Shown: piece after piece, positions 12,459 through 23,097 of the stretch
Layout: each line of letters opens with the position of its first letter
Position numbering within the stretch: the first letter of the stretch is position 1
Assembly: GCA_023374045.1 (NCBI GenBank)
Contig: CM041779.1
Coordinates: 145,577,485 to 145,641,484 of the forward strand
Direction of reading: 5' to 3'
From: Limonium bicolor
Taxonomy: Eukaryota > Streptophyta > Magnoliopsida > Caryophyllales > Plumbaginaceae
Length of the DNA: 64,000 bases
Translations under genes and position numbers: made by a program
The notes under the pieces: model-generated
What the model saw: only the letters and a program-made list of their open reading frames with translations
Databases searched by the model: none
What the model was told of the DNA's origin: nothing

Positions 12459-12544
12459 AGGTTGGATGTAAAGGGTGGTTGGTAATGGAAGTTTTATGGC
12501 TATAAGTAATTCCCGTATTCTAATCCAATGATGCGAGGAAATGT

Positions 12545-12580
12545 GAACTTCGAGGACGAAGTTCTTTTAAGGGGGGTAGA
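12545..12580 (+). other. Terminal hairpin and polypurine tract, element A
   Basis: The stem GAACTTCG/CGAAGTTC with an AGGA loop runs straight into CTTTTAAGGGGGGTAGA, one base before the 3' LTR. This is the expected plus-strand primer of an LTR retrotransposon. The AGGACGAA context matches Tekay-type chromovirus ends. Confidence 0.88.
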
Positions 12581-12581
12581 T

Positions 12582-15500
12582 TGAAATACCCCAAACCTTG
12601 GTATGTTGTGTAAATGTTAAACTATGGTATTTAAAGGCTAAAAAGTGCCTTAGAAACATAAATGAACATTTAAACCATGGTAAAACACAATAAAACACTA
12701 AGACACGGTTTGAGCAAAAACATGCTCTAAGCTTGGAGTGAACTTGGTAGGACCCAAAGAGCCTACCAAGACTTGATAATGTTTAATTATGATCTTATAG
12801 GGCTAATTAAGTCCTTAGGAAACTTTGGTAGACAATGAAACCAAACAAAACACAAATAAATACCTTAAGGTCAATATGGGCTAAAAGGTGCTCTAAGCTT
12901 GGGATAAATGTGTATAAGGCCTAATGGTCATACCTATGCCTTAATTATATGTTAATGAACATATTAAATCAATTACCAAAGAAAACCAAGCTTGAAAACA
13001 AGTTAAAACGCAAAATGTGCTTTAAGGAGTCTTAAAGCACGTTTTTGAAAAATTGTCTTGTAAATGAGTTTTGAATGGCTAAATGTCCATCATTACTCTT
13101 TAATTAACATGTGTACTATATAGTATCACATTTGGGTGGCTATATCAATGGGAAATCAAAAATTTCACTTCTATGTGCCTTGTTTTTGGTGAATAGTGAT
13201 TTTTATAACTAGTTTGTAACATATAATGTTATAAGTGAGACAATTGACTAATAAAGTCTAAAGTACCCCTAGGTACTATTTGGGGCCGGTTTTTAAGGTG
13301 TTGTGACTCACCACCCTTGTTAGTTTACTAAGAAAAGAAAGAATGACTAATTAGTATACTATTTGCTTTATAAGGATAATATCTTAACAAAAGCAAACTT
13401 ATCTCCTCATTCTCTTCTTCCTTTCATTTCCCACGGTGGCCACCTTCTTCCTCCTCTCTCCATCGGTTTCCAACAGAGCCATACCATTCTCATCCTTCCT
13501 CACTTGTAACTTATGACTCCATGCTCCGAATTTAATTCCGAGACTACCGTTCTCTTAGTTGGAGCAAGCTCTACAACCTTGTCCTTTCAAATCCTCAAAA
13601 CCACCATTTTGGTGCCAAGGAGAACTTCCATGGAAGGGGCTTGAGCTAATATTTTTATGCCTTGTTGATCACCTTTGCTTCAAGGTAAGGAAAAACCAAA
13701 GAAAACTCCATTTCCTCTCTTTTTACATGGCCGAAAATTAACCTCACCATGGTGTCTTTACCTTGCTTGTTTAGCTTCATTTGAATCTTCCAAGGGCTAG
13801 GAGGAGTCCTCTCTTGATATATATTCAAGCTCTCTTTCCATTCCAAGGTAAAACAATCATGTTAATACCTTAATATATATGTAACTAGGGTTTACAATGA
13901 GATAAAGCTTAAAGCTTATATACTCATTTCAATGTTGGTATATTGTTTAGTTGTTGGCAAGGAACCAAATGCCTTACCGGTTTTACAAGGAAACAAGAAA
14001 GAAATTTGTGAGAAAAGAGGTAAACAAGCTATCTCAATGTGGTTTAATGCCTTAGGAGAAATAAGCTTATAATGCTTGTTAAAACTACCTAAAGAGCAAA
14101 TGGTGAATGACCTAGTAAAGTGTTCTCAAGGAGACTAGTAAAAGAACATATGTATTGGTGTATGTATTTGCAGGTCAAAGGCATTATTTATGTGGGAAAT
14201 TCAGTGTTTAAGGATTATGCAATTTAAGGGCCTAAGAGCCATGTTATTTAAGGGCCTAAGTGCCAAGCAAGTTTAGTTATGCACTATATTGTGATGTAGT
14301 GTAAAGTTGGTGAAATTTTGTGAGTGATAATGTTCTTGATGGATTTAGGTGCTCTTGAGTGCTTAATGGTGAAAACTATGAGTTTTGGAATGATGATGTG
14401 CTAAGAGAACCCATGGCGAAATTTGTAAAATGTATAAGGAATTCTAAGTGCTTAAATGAACTTGGGTGAACTAGGAATTGTTAGGAATGGACACATGCTT
14501 CACTAAGGGAGAACACATGCATTAAGGTGTTCTAAGGTGCTATAAGGATATAGGCATTGTCTTGGAAGTTCTAGAAATCCAATGAGTGTTTTTAGGAGAT
14601 ATTAAAGTCTTGGAGAAGTTTGTTTAAGGTTTAGGTCATGTTGATGAATAAGGAGAGAATGATGTTTAGGTAAGGTTTTGAGAAAGGAATTTAAGGAGTT
14701 GTGAAAGAGAAGATTTGGTTAGTAAGAGAAGATGCTTGGGAGATGATGTTAAGGTGTAGAGGAAACACCTTGGTATAGTGGTCATTATTGGTGAATTACC
14801 ACTTAGAAATCTTAAGGAGAAACATCCCAAGTGCTAGGAATCTTGTAAGAAATTTGTGAATGATAAGATGGTTTTGGTGAGTGATTTAAAGAGTTTAGCA
14901 CATGGCTAAAGGTGTGTTTGAAGTGCCCAAATGAGGTTAGGATATACTAGGATATATGGGGTGAAGTTTGGAGTTGAATGTAAAAAGGAAAAAAAGGATT
15001 TGGGGCAGACCGGACTTGCGACCGGACTTGCAAGTTCGGTCGGGCCCAGTTTACCCTGCGAGAATTAGTTTCTGGAATGGACCGGACATAGGACCGGACT
15101 TGGCAAGTCCGGTCGGGCTAAATTTTCAAAGGGGAGAAACTCTCTGGAATGGACCGGACATAGGACCGGACTTACAAGTCCGGTCGGAGTGGAAAATTTT
15201 TGGCGGAAATGTGTTCTGGAATCGACCGGACATGGACAAGTCCGGTCGGCAAGTCCGGTCGGACCAAAAATGTGGTTTAAGGTTATGAAATGAAAGTAAT
15301 GATGGGGATTGATGGTAATGATATGTTATAAGGTTGTTAAGGACATGTTAGGTGAGTTTTAAATGGAATCAAGTGGGTGAAAAGTTGTATTAAAATGTGA
15401 GTAAAACAAGTTAAAAAGTGAAGTTATGTAACTAAGTTAACGGGGAAAGTTAAGCATTAGACTTAAATAATCAAGCAAACCCCGATGTTAATAAAACACA

Positions 15501-17208
15501 TGTGATGTTAACAGTTGTTCGAGAATCGCTCGAGGAACATAAGTGGACGTGGTAAAGTGGACTCCGGTGACAGGTATGGTTTTCTTGCAACCTGTGTCCT
15601 ACCGGATTACACCGGCTTGTATGCCAATATGTTTTACTGAGTGTTTGCCACCTTGTAAGATTAAAACATGTAATGAGTTTATAGTAATTCATTTATGTGG
15701 CGAATTTGGCCTCCGATACCATTTAACCTCAAATATGTTAAACCTTAGCTAACCAAATCTAGGAACACATGAGTGATCGGTATTCGGAGTTGACGGCCCA
15801 AACCTTGGGAACGTGCTACCACGGCTATGTGTGAGTTAGTTGGACATTGTTGTTGTATGCAAGTGTGTGAACCTCCCTTGTGTGCTTAACTCGGTTATGA
15901 TACCGTATGGTGTGTGGATGTGGTAGGCTCCATAATGGATCTCTAACTACTTATTATTAAGTGTATATGTACTAATGGGGGGTGAGGAGTCCGGTTGTTC
16001 CGGCCACGCGTGTGATGGACGGGAGTCGTTATCTTATCCGGTTCGGCTCTCTTGGTGTATGTATAGGTGGTATTCCAATTTGGTTTCTACCTTCCCTTAG
16101 CTTATCCAAAGCTAGTTACTGACTCACGTCGGGCCACAGGGGCATACGTATGTTATTTCGGTGTGCTTGGGATTACTATATCCGACACACCTTGGGTATA
16201 AGTTAACCGTTCTATATAACTGGACGGTAACGAGGTTGGTAACGAGCTTAACATGGGATTGGCAAAAATCCCTAGGCTCACATGGATACTAACTATGATG
16301 GAAGGTTCCTTGTGAGAACCGATTTATGGTGTTATGTAATGTTATGGTGCTATGCAAATTCCCTTGCTATGCTATGGTATATATATATATTCGATGTTTT
16401 AAATGAATGCGATGTCATCATATGTACGTTGAAACAAGAAAGGTGTTGTTATGTTTTATTATGTGAGAAATGAGATATGTTGTATGATATGGAATGTGTG
16501 GATCATGGAATGAATCCCAGTTTGTGACAAGAGGCGTTTAAGGATAACCCGATGATGGGTACACGTCGTTCGTTAAGGAAGTAGCTCCGTTTAGAGGAGA
16601 GCCACTCTAGGGTTTAAGGAATCATTGGATGGTTGGTTAAGTGTGGATGTGTTGGTAATAGGTTGAGCCCGTTGAGGCGAAATGTTATGTGTTGTATGAC
16701 TTTGGTTGTGTGCATGATTTAAATATAATCAACTGCATGCTAAGACGACAATTAGTTGTGCGTGGCCCGGTAGCATGTGGGCTGCGGGATTACCATACCA
16801 GCAAAGGTGCTGAGCCCCTTGGGGGCCACCCTTTCTCTCCTTTTCTATTTCAGGTACAAGGAGCTGGAAGCCGTTCGAGAGTAGGACGGTAGATGTTTAT
16901 ACATGGGTAGCCATCTTAAATGGCGTGAGTATGATAGGCGTAGTAAGACCGAATTGTTATCGGCAGTAGTTTGTAATACTCGGTACAGTGGGAATGTATG
17001 TATATAATAAATGTTGAAAATGGAATGAGGACTGTATTGTGTAGTTGTCGGGAATCTAGTCCATCAGACCGATACAAAGTATATGTATTAGCCTTGTTAG
17101 CCACGTGGGTGGTTAACGGCGTGTAACACCATTGAATTAAGTAATGTGATGAGTTGAGTTTCCGCTGCAATGTGTTGTTACGTGTACGGTGGTGGTTGGG
17201 GTGTTACA
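12582..17208 (+). repeat. Element A 3' LTR (4,627 bp)
   Basis: It starts TGAAATACCCC directly after the polypurine tract and ends ...GGGGTGTTACA before the second AAAAT. It is collinear with the 5' LTR, differing by single-base indels and substitutions, and its TATA-like site is at 13366-13375. It contains no gene. Confidence 0.9.
15008..15265 (+). repeat. GC-rich inverted-repeat array, element A 3' LTR
   Basis: Second copy of the array at 5479-5737, with the same four units and the same GACCGGACTT/AAGTCCGGTC arms. The arms are almost unchanged while flanking bases show indels. Confidence 0.9.
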
Positions 17209-17213
17209 AAAAT

Positions 17214-17463
17214 GATTTCCTTTTCTTCTTTCTTGAATAGCTCCCAATGAGTGAGTAAGAGCTCAATGCGGGTTTTCTTGATTTCATCAAAAATCTTATC
17301 CTTGGTAGTCTTAGCAAAGGATAACTTGGAATATTGCTCAGGTAGTAATGCACAGTGAAAGATTCTTACAGCTCGTGCATTGAATATCATCCTTTTGATC
17401 TAGTCGTCCATCATGTTGTCAATAGATATGTTGACTCCTTGAGCGTCTAGGAAGGTGTAGTCT
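17214..17463 (-). pseudogene. Copia-type gag fragment, N-terminal part
   Basis: The minus-strand reading gives DYTFLDAQGVNISIDNMMDD, a stop, then IKRMIFNARAVRIFHCALLPEQYSKLSFAKTTKDK and THWELFKKEEKE. These match the NARAMxALxCAL...EFxRIS...KEIWDxL...YELFKM pattern of Ty1/Copia gag (UBN2 family). It continues, after element A is removed, into the fragment at 2854-3055. It carries at least one stop and a short internal deletion. Its upstream (right) side is cut by LTR J at 17464, so no start codon can be assigned. Confidence 0.8.
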
Positions 17464-18149
17464 TGTTATACCCAAAATTGTGACCCACGGGAAGGGCCAA
17501 AGCGTATAAATTTGAAGACAAGGGAAAACAGTCAAAATGCACCAAGGTGGGATTTTCCAAGGACATTCTCAGTATTTTCTATTTTCATATGACTTCTTCA
17601 CCATCTCCAAACTTGTTCAAATACCATAGTCATTATGAAAGGCATTTCTTAATCTTCTTAATAATATTTATTTTAGAAAATTAGCTTTAAATTCATATTA
17701 TAAGCTAATTTCCCTAATAATTAGCACATGAAATAGCCTCAAAATTCAAATAAAAAAGGCTTCAAAAAATTAGAATTAAATTTTCACATGGTTAGCATAA
17801 CTACATACAGTCATAAACCTGAATATATTTTTTTTGGAACCTATGCCTAAAGTATAGAAGAGAAATTCAAACATTCCTATAACATTCTCTCTCCTTTGAA
17901 AAATAACCAAATCAAGTCTAAATGTCATGAAGTTTTAAAACAAGATAGAGGATGATTTTTAGAGACTAACCCAATTAGAATTTTGTAATTTCCAATTACC
18001 AATCATAAGTTATGAATTATGAGAGGCGCCAGATTGTAACATTTTTATCTAATTGGTTAATTTATCAAAAATAACCTGATTCCAACTCTAAAAAATCCTA
18101 AAGTTCTTCCTTTATATTTGGTTAAAATTTAATAATTTTTCTCGGCCGA
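17464..18149 (-). mobile_element. Element J: distal part of a reverse-oriented Copia-like 3' LTR (left piece)
   Basis: This piece begins TGTTATACCCA immediately after the gag fragment and runs to the Athila insertion; 18145-18149 (GCCGA) is one copy of the Athila target duplication. Removing Athila joins it to 33554-34724, whose right end is ...CTTAACA. Together they would form one LTR of about 1.86 kb with TGTTA/TAACA inverted ends. It is non-coding. The pairing rests on ends and orientation; the left boundary could instead belong to another element. Confidence 0.5.
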
Positions 18150-19241
18150 TGCAAACGATAAATTTGACCTATTAAATACCAAGAAATAATCTTAGAGAAT
18201 AATAAATCAGAAAACCGTCAGGTTGCAAAAATCCTGGTTATTGTAGTAAAGTTTATGGAACCAGGTATCGAAACCGTGGGACTATGTGATAATTATCTAG
18301 ACTTAGCAAAGGTTATAAATTGAGGGGGGATTTTTTTTTGTTCTAAACTGTAATTTAAATAACAACTAAAAATTAAAATAACAAAATATTAAAATGGCTT
18401 GTGAAAATGGAAAACGGACTCTGGGTTCAGGTTTTATTCGTTTGATTAATTATGCTATTCTACCGGTTTAATTAAGAATAATTTGGCAAAATTCCTTTTA
18501 TAGTCTTTAGATTTAAATCCTAATTCTAATGACCTCGTTTACCAGAACATGCAAGGTTTGATCTAAACTCAGGCAAAACACATGTAAACGGCTAGTTAAA
18601 AGGAATATAATTTTGCATCTGAAACACTAGATTTATTCAATCAGAATAAATTTTTCCACAGACATAATAATTAATATGACCTATCTATTTCTCACGGATC
18701 AGTTCAAATAGATTTCGTAAAGCAATTTAATAAACTCATGTAATTTATTAAAATGCGAGAGAATAACATTAACTGTATCAATTATAATTAACTTAAACCG
18801 GTAAAATAAAGTGCACAATTAAAACAAACTAATAATAACCATCTCCCAGAGTATAGATAATCTAACCGTACATGTTTAATAAATGAGCAGAGTTAAGAGT
18901 AAAAGAAATCATCTGTTTCGCTGACTCCTGCTCCGTTATTCTGACAGCCCGGAATAGAATTGTGGCAGATGATAATATACGGAGAATGGTGGGGCGTGAG
19001 TTTTGTTGGTGGTGGTCGAATGATTTGTGAATTGTAAATGGATTGGTACGTAAGTGAATTGTTTGTGAAATGGAAAAGGTGAAGGTGGGGGCGATGGAGT
19101 AGTATGGTGTCGGGTGATTTTGGGAATGGGTTTGTGAATGGAGTGGAGCAAATTGGATCGTGGGTGAATGACTGGACTCGTGGGTGAATGACTTGATGAT
19201 GGACGATTAATGGACAATTTGAGCAGAGTGATTTGCAGCTC

Positions 19242-19249
19242 TATTTATA
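19242..19249 (-). promoter_or_regulatory. TATA box of Athila 3' LTR
   Basis: TATAAATA on the minus strand (plus strand TATTTATA) in the context CTATAAATAGAG, conserved in the other LTR. Confidence 0.65.
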
Positions 19250-19493
19250 GATACGTGGAACAGGATGCAGACAAGGAGATGAGCGGTGCAGTAGTTAAAG
19301 GCGGTGGAGTTGATATGCAGATCTGGAAAAATTGCTGTCAGAGATTTCATCGGGAGCAGAGCAATTGATTGCAGAGTCACGCGTGCAGAAATTAAGGTGG
19401 GCGACCGTCTGCAATTAATGAGGTAGCAGTTCGAATGCGGCGCCCATCGGAGAAGAAAACTGTGCGAAATTCTGTTCTGTGCGCATGTATGCA

Positions 19494-19840
19494 TGTCCGC
19501 CACTTAATCAGGCGGTTGTTGCACTCTTGTCCGCCACTTATGAGGCGGACGCCTCTATTGCTTCCCGCCTGCGGTACCTTCACTCTTGTCCGCCACTTAT
19601 GAGGCGGTTGTCTCTATTCTGTCCGCGTCCTCAACAGGCGGTCGGCTGTGTCGAGTCCGCTCAATAGGAGGCGGTAGCCTCATGTCCGTCTGCCTGGTTC
19701 ACCTCGCGGTTGTAATACTCCTGTCCGCCTCCTTGAACTCGCCATAACAGGCGGTAGTTTGTGTAGAGTCCGCCCCCTTGTGGGCGGTTGCAGGTGTGGA
19801 GTCCGCCTCCCTTGTGGGCGGTTGCAGGTGTGGAGGCGGT
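19494..19840 (-). repeat. CCGCC/GGCGG hairpin array in Athila LTR U3
   Basis: There are about nine imperfect units of roughly 35-50 bp, each with GTCCGCC, a short AT-rich or C-rich loop, and GGCGGTT. The loop sequence varies while the arms stay complementary. It sits upstream of the TATA box, where promoter or enhancer elements are expected. Confidence 0.8.
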
Positions 19841-20117
19841 AGCCTCATATATATATAATACGAGTATAGTCCAATCTTCGTCGGCCCCAGATTCTTCGTT
19901 ATAAGTCCGTTTTGGTCCCCGTTTGTTGCGTTGGAAAGCTCGTGAGGCGAACTATGCATTTCTGTCATTATTTCCTGATTTTATCATATAAATTGGAATT
20001 AGTTCCTACCCAAAGTAAGAGTTACAAAAAGCATAGGATAAGTGTGAGAAGGTGCGTAAAAAGTTACATAAATAATGACCAAGCACCTATAAAACTATAT
20101 AAATTTCACACTTATCA

Positions 20118-20160
20118 AATCACCCCACACTTAGCTCTTTGCTTGTCCTCAAGCAAAACT
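20118..20160 (-). other. Polypurine tract region of Athila-like element
   Basis: The minus strand reads GCTTGAGGACAAGCAAAGAG and then CTAAGTGTGGGGTGA before the LTR. A GAGGACAAGCAAAG...TAAGTGTGGGG motif is the familiar plus-strand primer region of Athila-type elements. Confidence 0.85.
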
Positions 20161-21526
20161 CTCAAACACGAGTTCAAGTCAAGCGAATGAAACTCAACTC
20201 AAAAGGAAGGACACAAAAGAAAGATTATTAGTTTTACCAATACAGGGGCATTTTTCTTTTTCATAAAACAAGAAGTCATTCAAAGCTAATAATAGAGAAA
20301 CAAAACCATAAGAACCTCGTTTAGCAATGAGCCAATCCACCTTTACATTCTCAAACCGTTAGAACGACAAGGGGCATGAAGTAAGATCTTATTCCATCAT
20401 ACCTTTCAATGCCACATACTCTTGATCCATAGAGAAGATTATTTTTCATTTAGCACAATGATTGCACATTTTTTTCAATTTAAGCGCTTTTAAGTTCTTT
20501 CACCACAGACTTTTCTCTCCACCCATGTAACGGCTTTGGGTCAACTATCCCAGATCACAAGGACCTTAGGTAGCTAGGTGATGAGGCACCCCAAAGGACT
20601 TAATAACCAAGTGGACGAGGCCTGACTTTGGATCAGAATTAAAATTAAGCATGCTTAGGATCAGCGGAGTACCTTGCCTTGTTCTTTTTCCAACCATTTC
20701 AATCCAGACATTCCAAGGCTCAAGGCTAAAAACAGGGTTCAGATGGTGAGTATTCTCAATCATTTTAGTATCAATAGAACATAGACTTCATTTTTAATCA
20801 ATTAAAACCAGAAAAATTTAAAAATTTTGCACCCCATTATCAGAACCAATTATTCCTCCTCTATGGCTTCCTTCCAAGTTGAGCAACACAGCAGGAGTCA
20901 AACAAATGCAAGAGAAAAGAGCTCAAAGATAAACAAAAGATAAGCTACGAAGGAGGTTACCCCACCCCACACTTAGAGTGAAGCAATGTCCTCATTGCTG
21001 GAAGAATTAACATTGTGCAAGCAATCCAACGGGAAACAAAAGTAAGACATATAGTGTTCAGAGGGGAGTATGTGTAACAGTAAAGAGTGAAAAGGATTTA
21101 GAATACTCCCCAGAGTCCGTTCACGGTGTGTTGCACGGTCCACCCCACACTTGAGTTCAGCTGTAGAATCGCAAATTGCCTGGAAAGAAGATTCTAAACA
21201 GCCAGAAGAACTCAAGTTATTACTGCCTCTCATGTGCTGCCACTCCTTAATGAAGAAAATAAGAAAATAGACTAATAACATTTTTTTTTATAATATTAGA
21301 TAAATTATTGAAGCACACAGAAAACTGTAAAGTAAATGTAAGTTAAGAAAAAGGATAGAGAATTCTTCCTGTAATTGAAAATAAGTGGTGGGTTGCCTCC
21401 CACCAAGCTGCTCTGTTTTATAGTCTCAAGCTAGACTCATAAGTCCGATTAGGAGAAAAGGAAGAGGAGTGGGAGGGGTCCCACAACTTCCTAGAACTAA
21501 GTTGCGCAGCTTTCGGAACTTATGCT
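20161..21526 (-). other. Athila 3' internal region without an env-like gene
   Basis: This 1.37 kb lies between integrase and the polypurine tract. No frame is longer than about 100 codons and none shows a signal peptide or transmembrane pattern. Many Athila elements carry an env-like frame here; this one seems to lack it. TAAGTGTGGGG-like motifs (plus strand CCCCACACTTA) recur at about 20963 and, as CCCCACACTT, about 21142, like the polypurine-tract region. Otherwise I see nothing assignable. Confidence 0.6.
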
Positions 21527-22711
21527 TCAATCGCCATGGTAGAGACGTCTTTTTAGGTGGCGACCGACTCCGAAACAGGGGAAGAGATCCTGCTGTACCT
21601 GGACAAAAGAAACTCCAAGCAAGTTAGTAGAAACATCAGCAGGACAAGTATACCTTTTCAGACGGGCCCCATTAACTTTGAAGGTTTCACCCTTCTTGTT
21701 TTCCAGTTCGTAGGCTCCAAATGAAGTAACCCCTACCACCTTAAATGGTCCTGCCCAATGAGATTTAAGCTTTCCTGGAAAGATCTTCAATCTAGAATTG
21801 TAGAGGAGCACCCAATCTCCAACTTTGAAGTCACGTTTCTTGATCATTTGATCGTGGAGTTTCTTGGTGCGCTCCTTGTAGATTCGAGCACTGTTGTAAG
21901 CTTTATCTCTTAGTTCTTCAAGCTCTGAAAGCTGAAATTTGCGTTTCTCACCAGCAGCAAGTATGTCAAAGTTCAGGGCCTTAAGTGCCCAGTACGCCTT
22001 ATGCTCCAACTCAACAGGTAGATGGCAAGATTTCCCATATACCAGCCTAAAAGGAGACATCCCGATGGGTGTCTTGAATGCTGTCCTGTAGGCCCAGAGA
22101 GCATCATCTAACCGTAGAGACCAGTCCTTTCTTGAAGAGTTTACTGTCTTCTGGAGAATCCACTTCAACTCTCGATTGGATACTTCAGCTTGTCCATTTG
22201 TTTGTGGGTGATATGGTAGTGCAACCTTATGACGTACTCCGTACTTAGCCAACAAGGCATCGAATGAACGGTTGCAAAAATGTGATCCCCCATCACTGAT
22301 AATTGCTCGTGGAACTCCGAAGCGAGTGAAGATGTGCTTTTTGATAAACTTGATCACGGTCTTTGAATCAGCATTCTGGCATGGTATGGCTTCAACCCAC
22401 TTGGACACATAGTCCACTGCTACCAGAATGTATTGATAACCTTGTGAAGAGGGAAATGGCCCCATAAAATCGATACCCCAACAGTCAAAAAGTTCGACTT
22501 CCAAAATGCTTTGCTGAGGCATCTCATGTCGCCTTGAAGTATTGCCCATGCGCTGACAGCTATCACAACTAGCCACAAAGGTTTGGCAGTCTTTATGGAG
22601 TGTGGGCCAATAGAATCCGGACTCCAAAACCTTGGCTGCCGTCCGATGGGATCCATGATGGCCTCCAGCTTCTCTGGAGTGACAAAACTCCAAAACTAGG
22701 TACCTCATCAT
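21527..22711 (-). pseudogene. Athila integrase (C-terminal part of pol)
   Basis: This 394-codon open frame encodes the enzyme that inserts element cDNA into the host genome. It shows an HHCC zinc domain (H11, H18/H19, C49, C52 in CDSCQ), a DDE catalytic core (D81 in [10 protein letters not shown]140 in [10 protein letters not shown]176 in [13 protein letters not shown]), and a C-terminal GPF/Y-like module ([12 protein letters not shown]). Within this stretch the frame is intact. Its first codons (MMRYLVLE) are an artefact of a frameshift: the preceding pol sequence [20 protein letters not shown] is in another frame, so the ATG is not a real start. In a working element this would be the end of a Gag-Pol polyprotein. 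Confidence 0.93.
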
Positions 22712-22729
22712 CAGGGAGACACCTGCGAA

Positions 22730-23092
22730 TTAAGCTATCTGCACACACTCGAAACAAGTGAGGGTCTTCCCAGATATAATGGCGTGAGTCAGAAAGGAAT
22801 TTCTTTTTCTCTTCATATGATAATCATGAGGAACAACTCCAGAAACAAGAAAATTAGCCATATCAGCATACCATGGCTCTTGCACCTTTTTCAAACTGAA
22901 GACGGCTTCATCGGGAAAAAATTCATTAATAGGAGTACCGTCGTCAGGAGTTACCATCCTAGAGAGATGGTCAGCAACAACATTCAGTTTACCACTCTTG
23001 TCCCTCACTTCTATATCGAATTCCTGTAAAAGAAGAATCCAACGTAGCAAGCGAGGCTTGGCCTCTTTCTTGGCAAACAAATATTTAAGAGC
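22730..23092 (-). pseudogene. Athila RNase H, C-terminal half, plus linker to integrase
   Basis: The minus strand reads SALKYLFAKKEAKPRLLRWILLLQEFDIEVRDKSGKLNVVADHLSRM, the standard Ty3/Gypsy RNase H C-terminus, followed by the WYADMANFLVSGVVPHD spacer seen before Athila integrases. Its upstream half (…VIIHTDHS) is at 27345-27670, on the other side of LTR S. A frameshift near 22770 changes the reading from LTHAIISGK to the expected [15 protein letters not shown]. Confidence 0.9.
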
Positions 23093-23097
23093 AGAGT

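Larger units (their letters stand above)
7679..12581 (+). other. Non-coding internal region of element A
   Basis: This is 4.9 kb between primer site and 3' LTR. No frame shows a zinc knuckle, DTG/DSG, a YxDD-like box, an HHCC domain or a chromodomain; the longest open frame (10004-10432, antisense) has no recognisable motif. Long parts are nevertheless recognisable, in the same order, in the reverse-oriented elements B (60188-63017) and C (39943-40862 plus 51576-55403). Landmarks shared by all three are the second polypurine tract (11155-11190), a conserved AACTCC/ACTCCC block near 11400, and the 3' terminal hairpin-plus-tract. This suggests a family whose RNA, not a protein, is what is propagated. 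Confidence 0.8.
3056..17208 (+). mobile_element. Element A: complete non-autonomous LTR retrotransposon with giant LTRs (LARD-like, Tekay/chromovirus-type ends)
   Basis: The element starts TGAAATACCCC and ends GGGGTGTTACA, is flanked by AAAAT at 3051-3055 and 17209-17213, and has two collinear LTRs (3056-7678 and 12582-17208). A tRNA-iMet-type primer site follows the 5' LTR and a polypurine tract precedes the 3' LTR, so all cis signals for reverse transcription are visible. The internal region (7679-12581) shows no protease, RT, RNase H, integrase or gag motif in any frame. Large LTRs plus a long non-coding interior match the plant LARD class. The ends resemble Tekay-type chromoviruses, which could supply proteins in trans (inference). 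The LTRs differ by scattered substitutions and small indels, so the insertion is not brand new. It sits inside a Copia gag. Confidence 0.88.
18150..20117 (-). repeat. Athila-like element 3' LTR (1,968 bp)
   Basis: This is the 3' LTR because the polypurine tract abuts its right side. It is closely similar to 31595-33548. A canonical TATAAATA (minus strand) is at 19242-19249, and a CCGCC/GGCGG hairpin array at 19494-19840 lies upstream of it in the sense direction. Confidence 0.92.
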
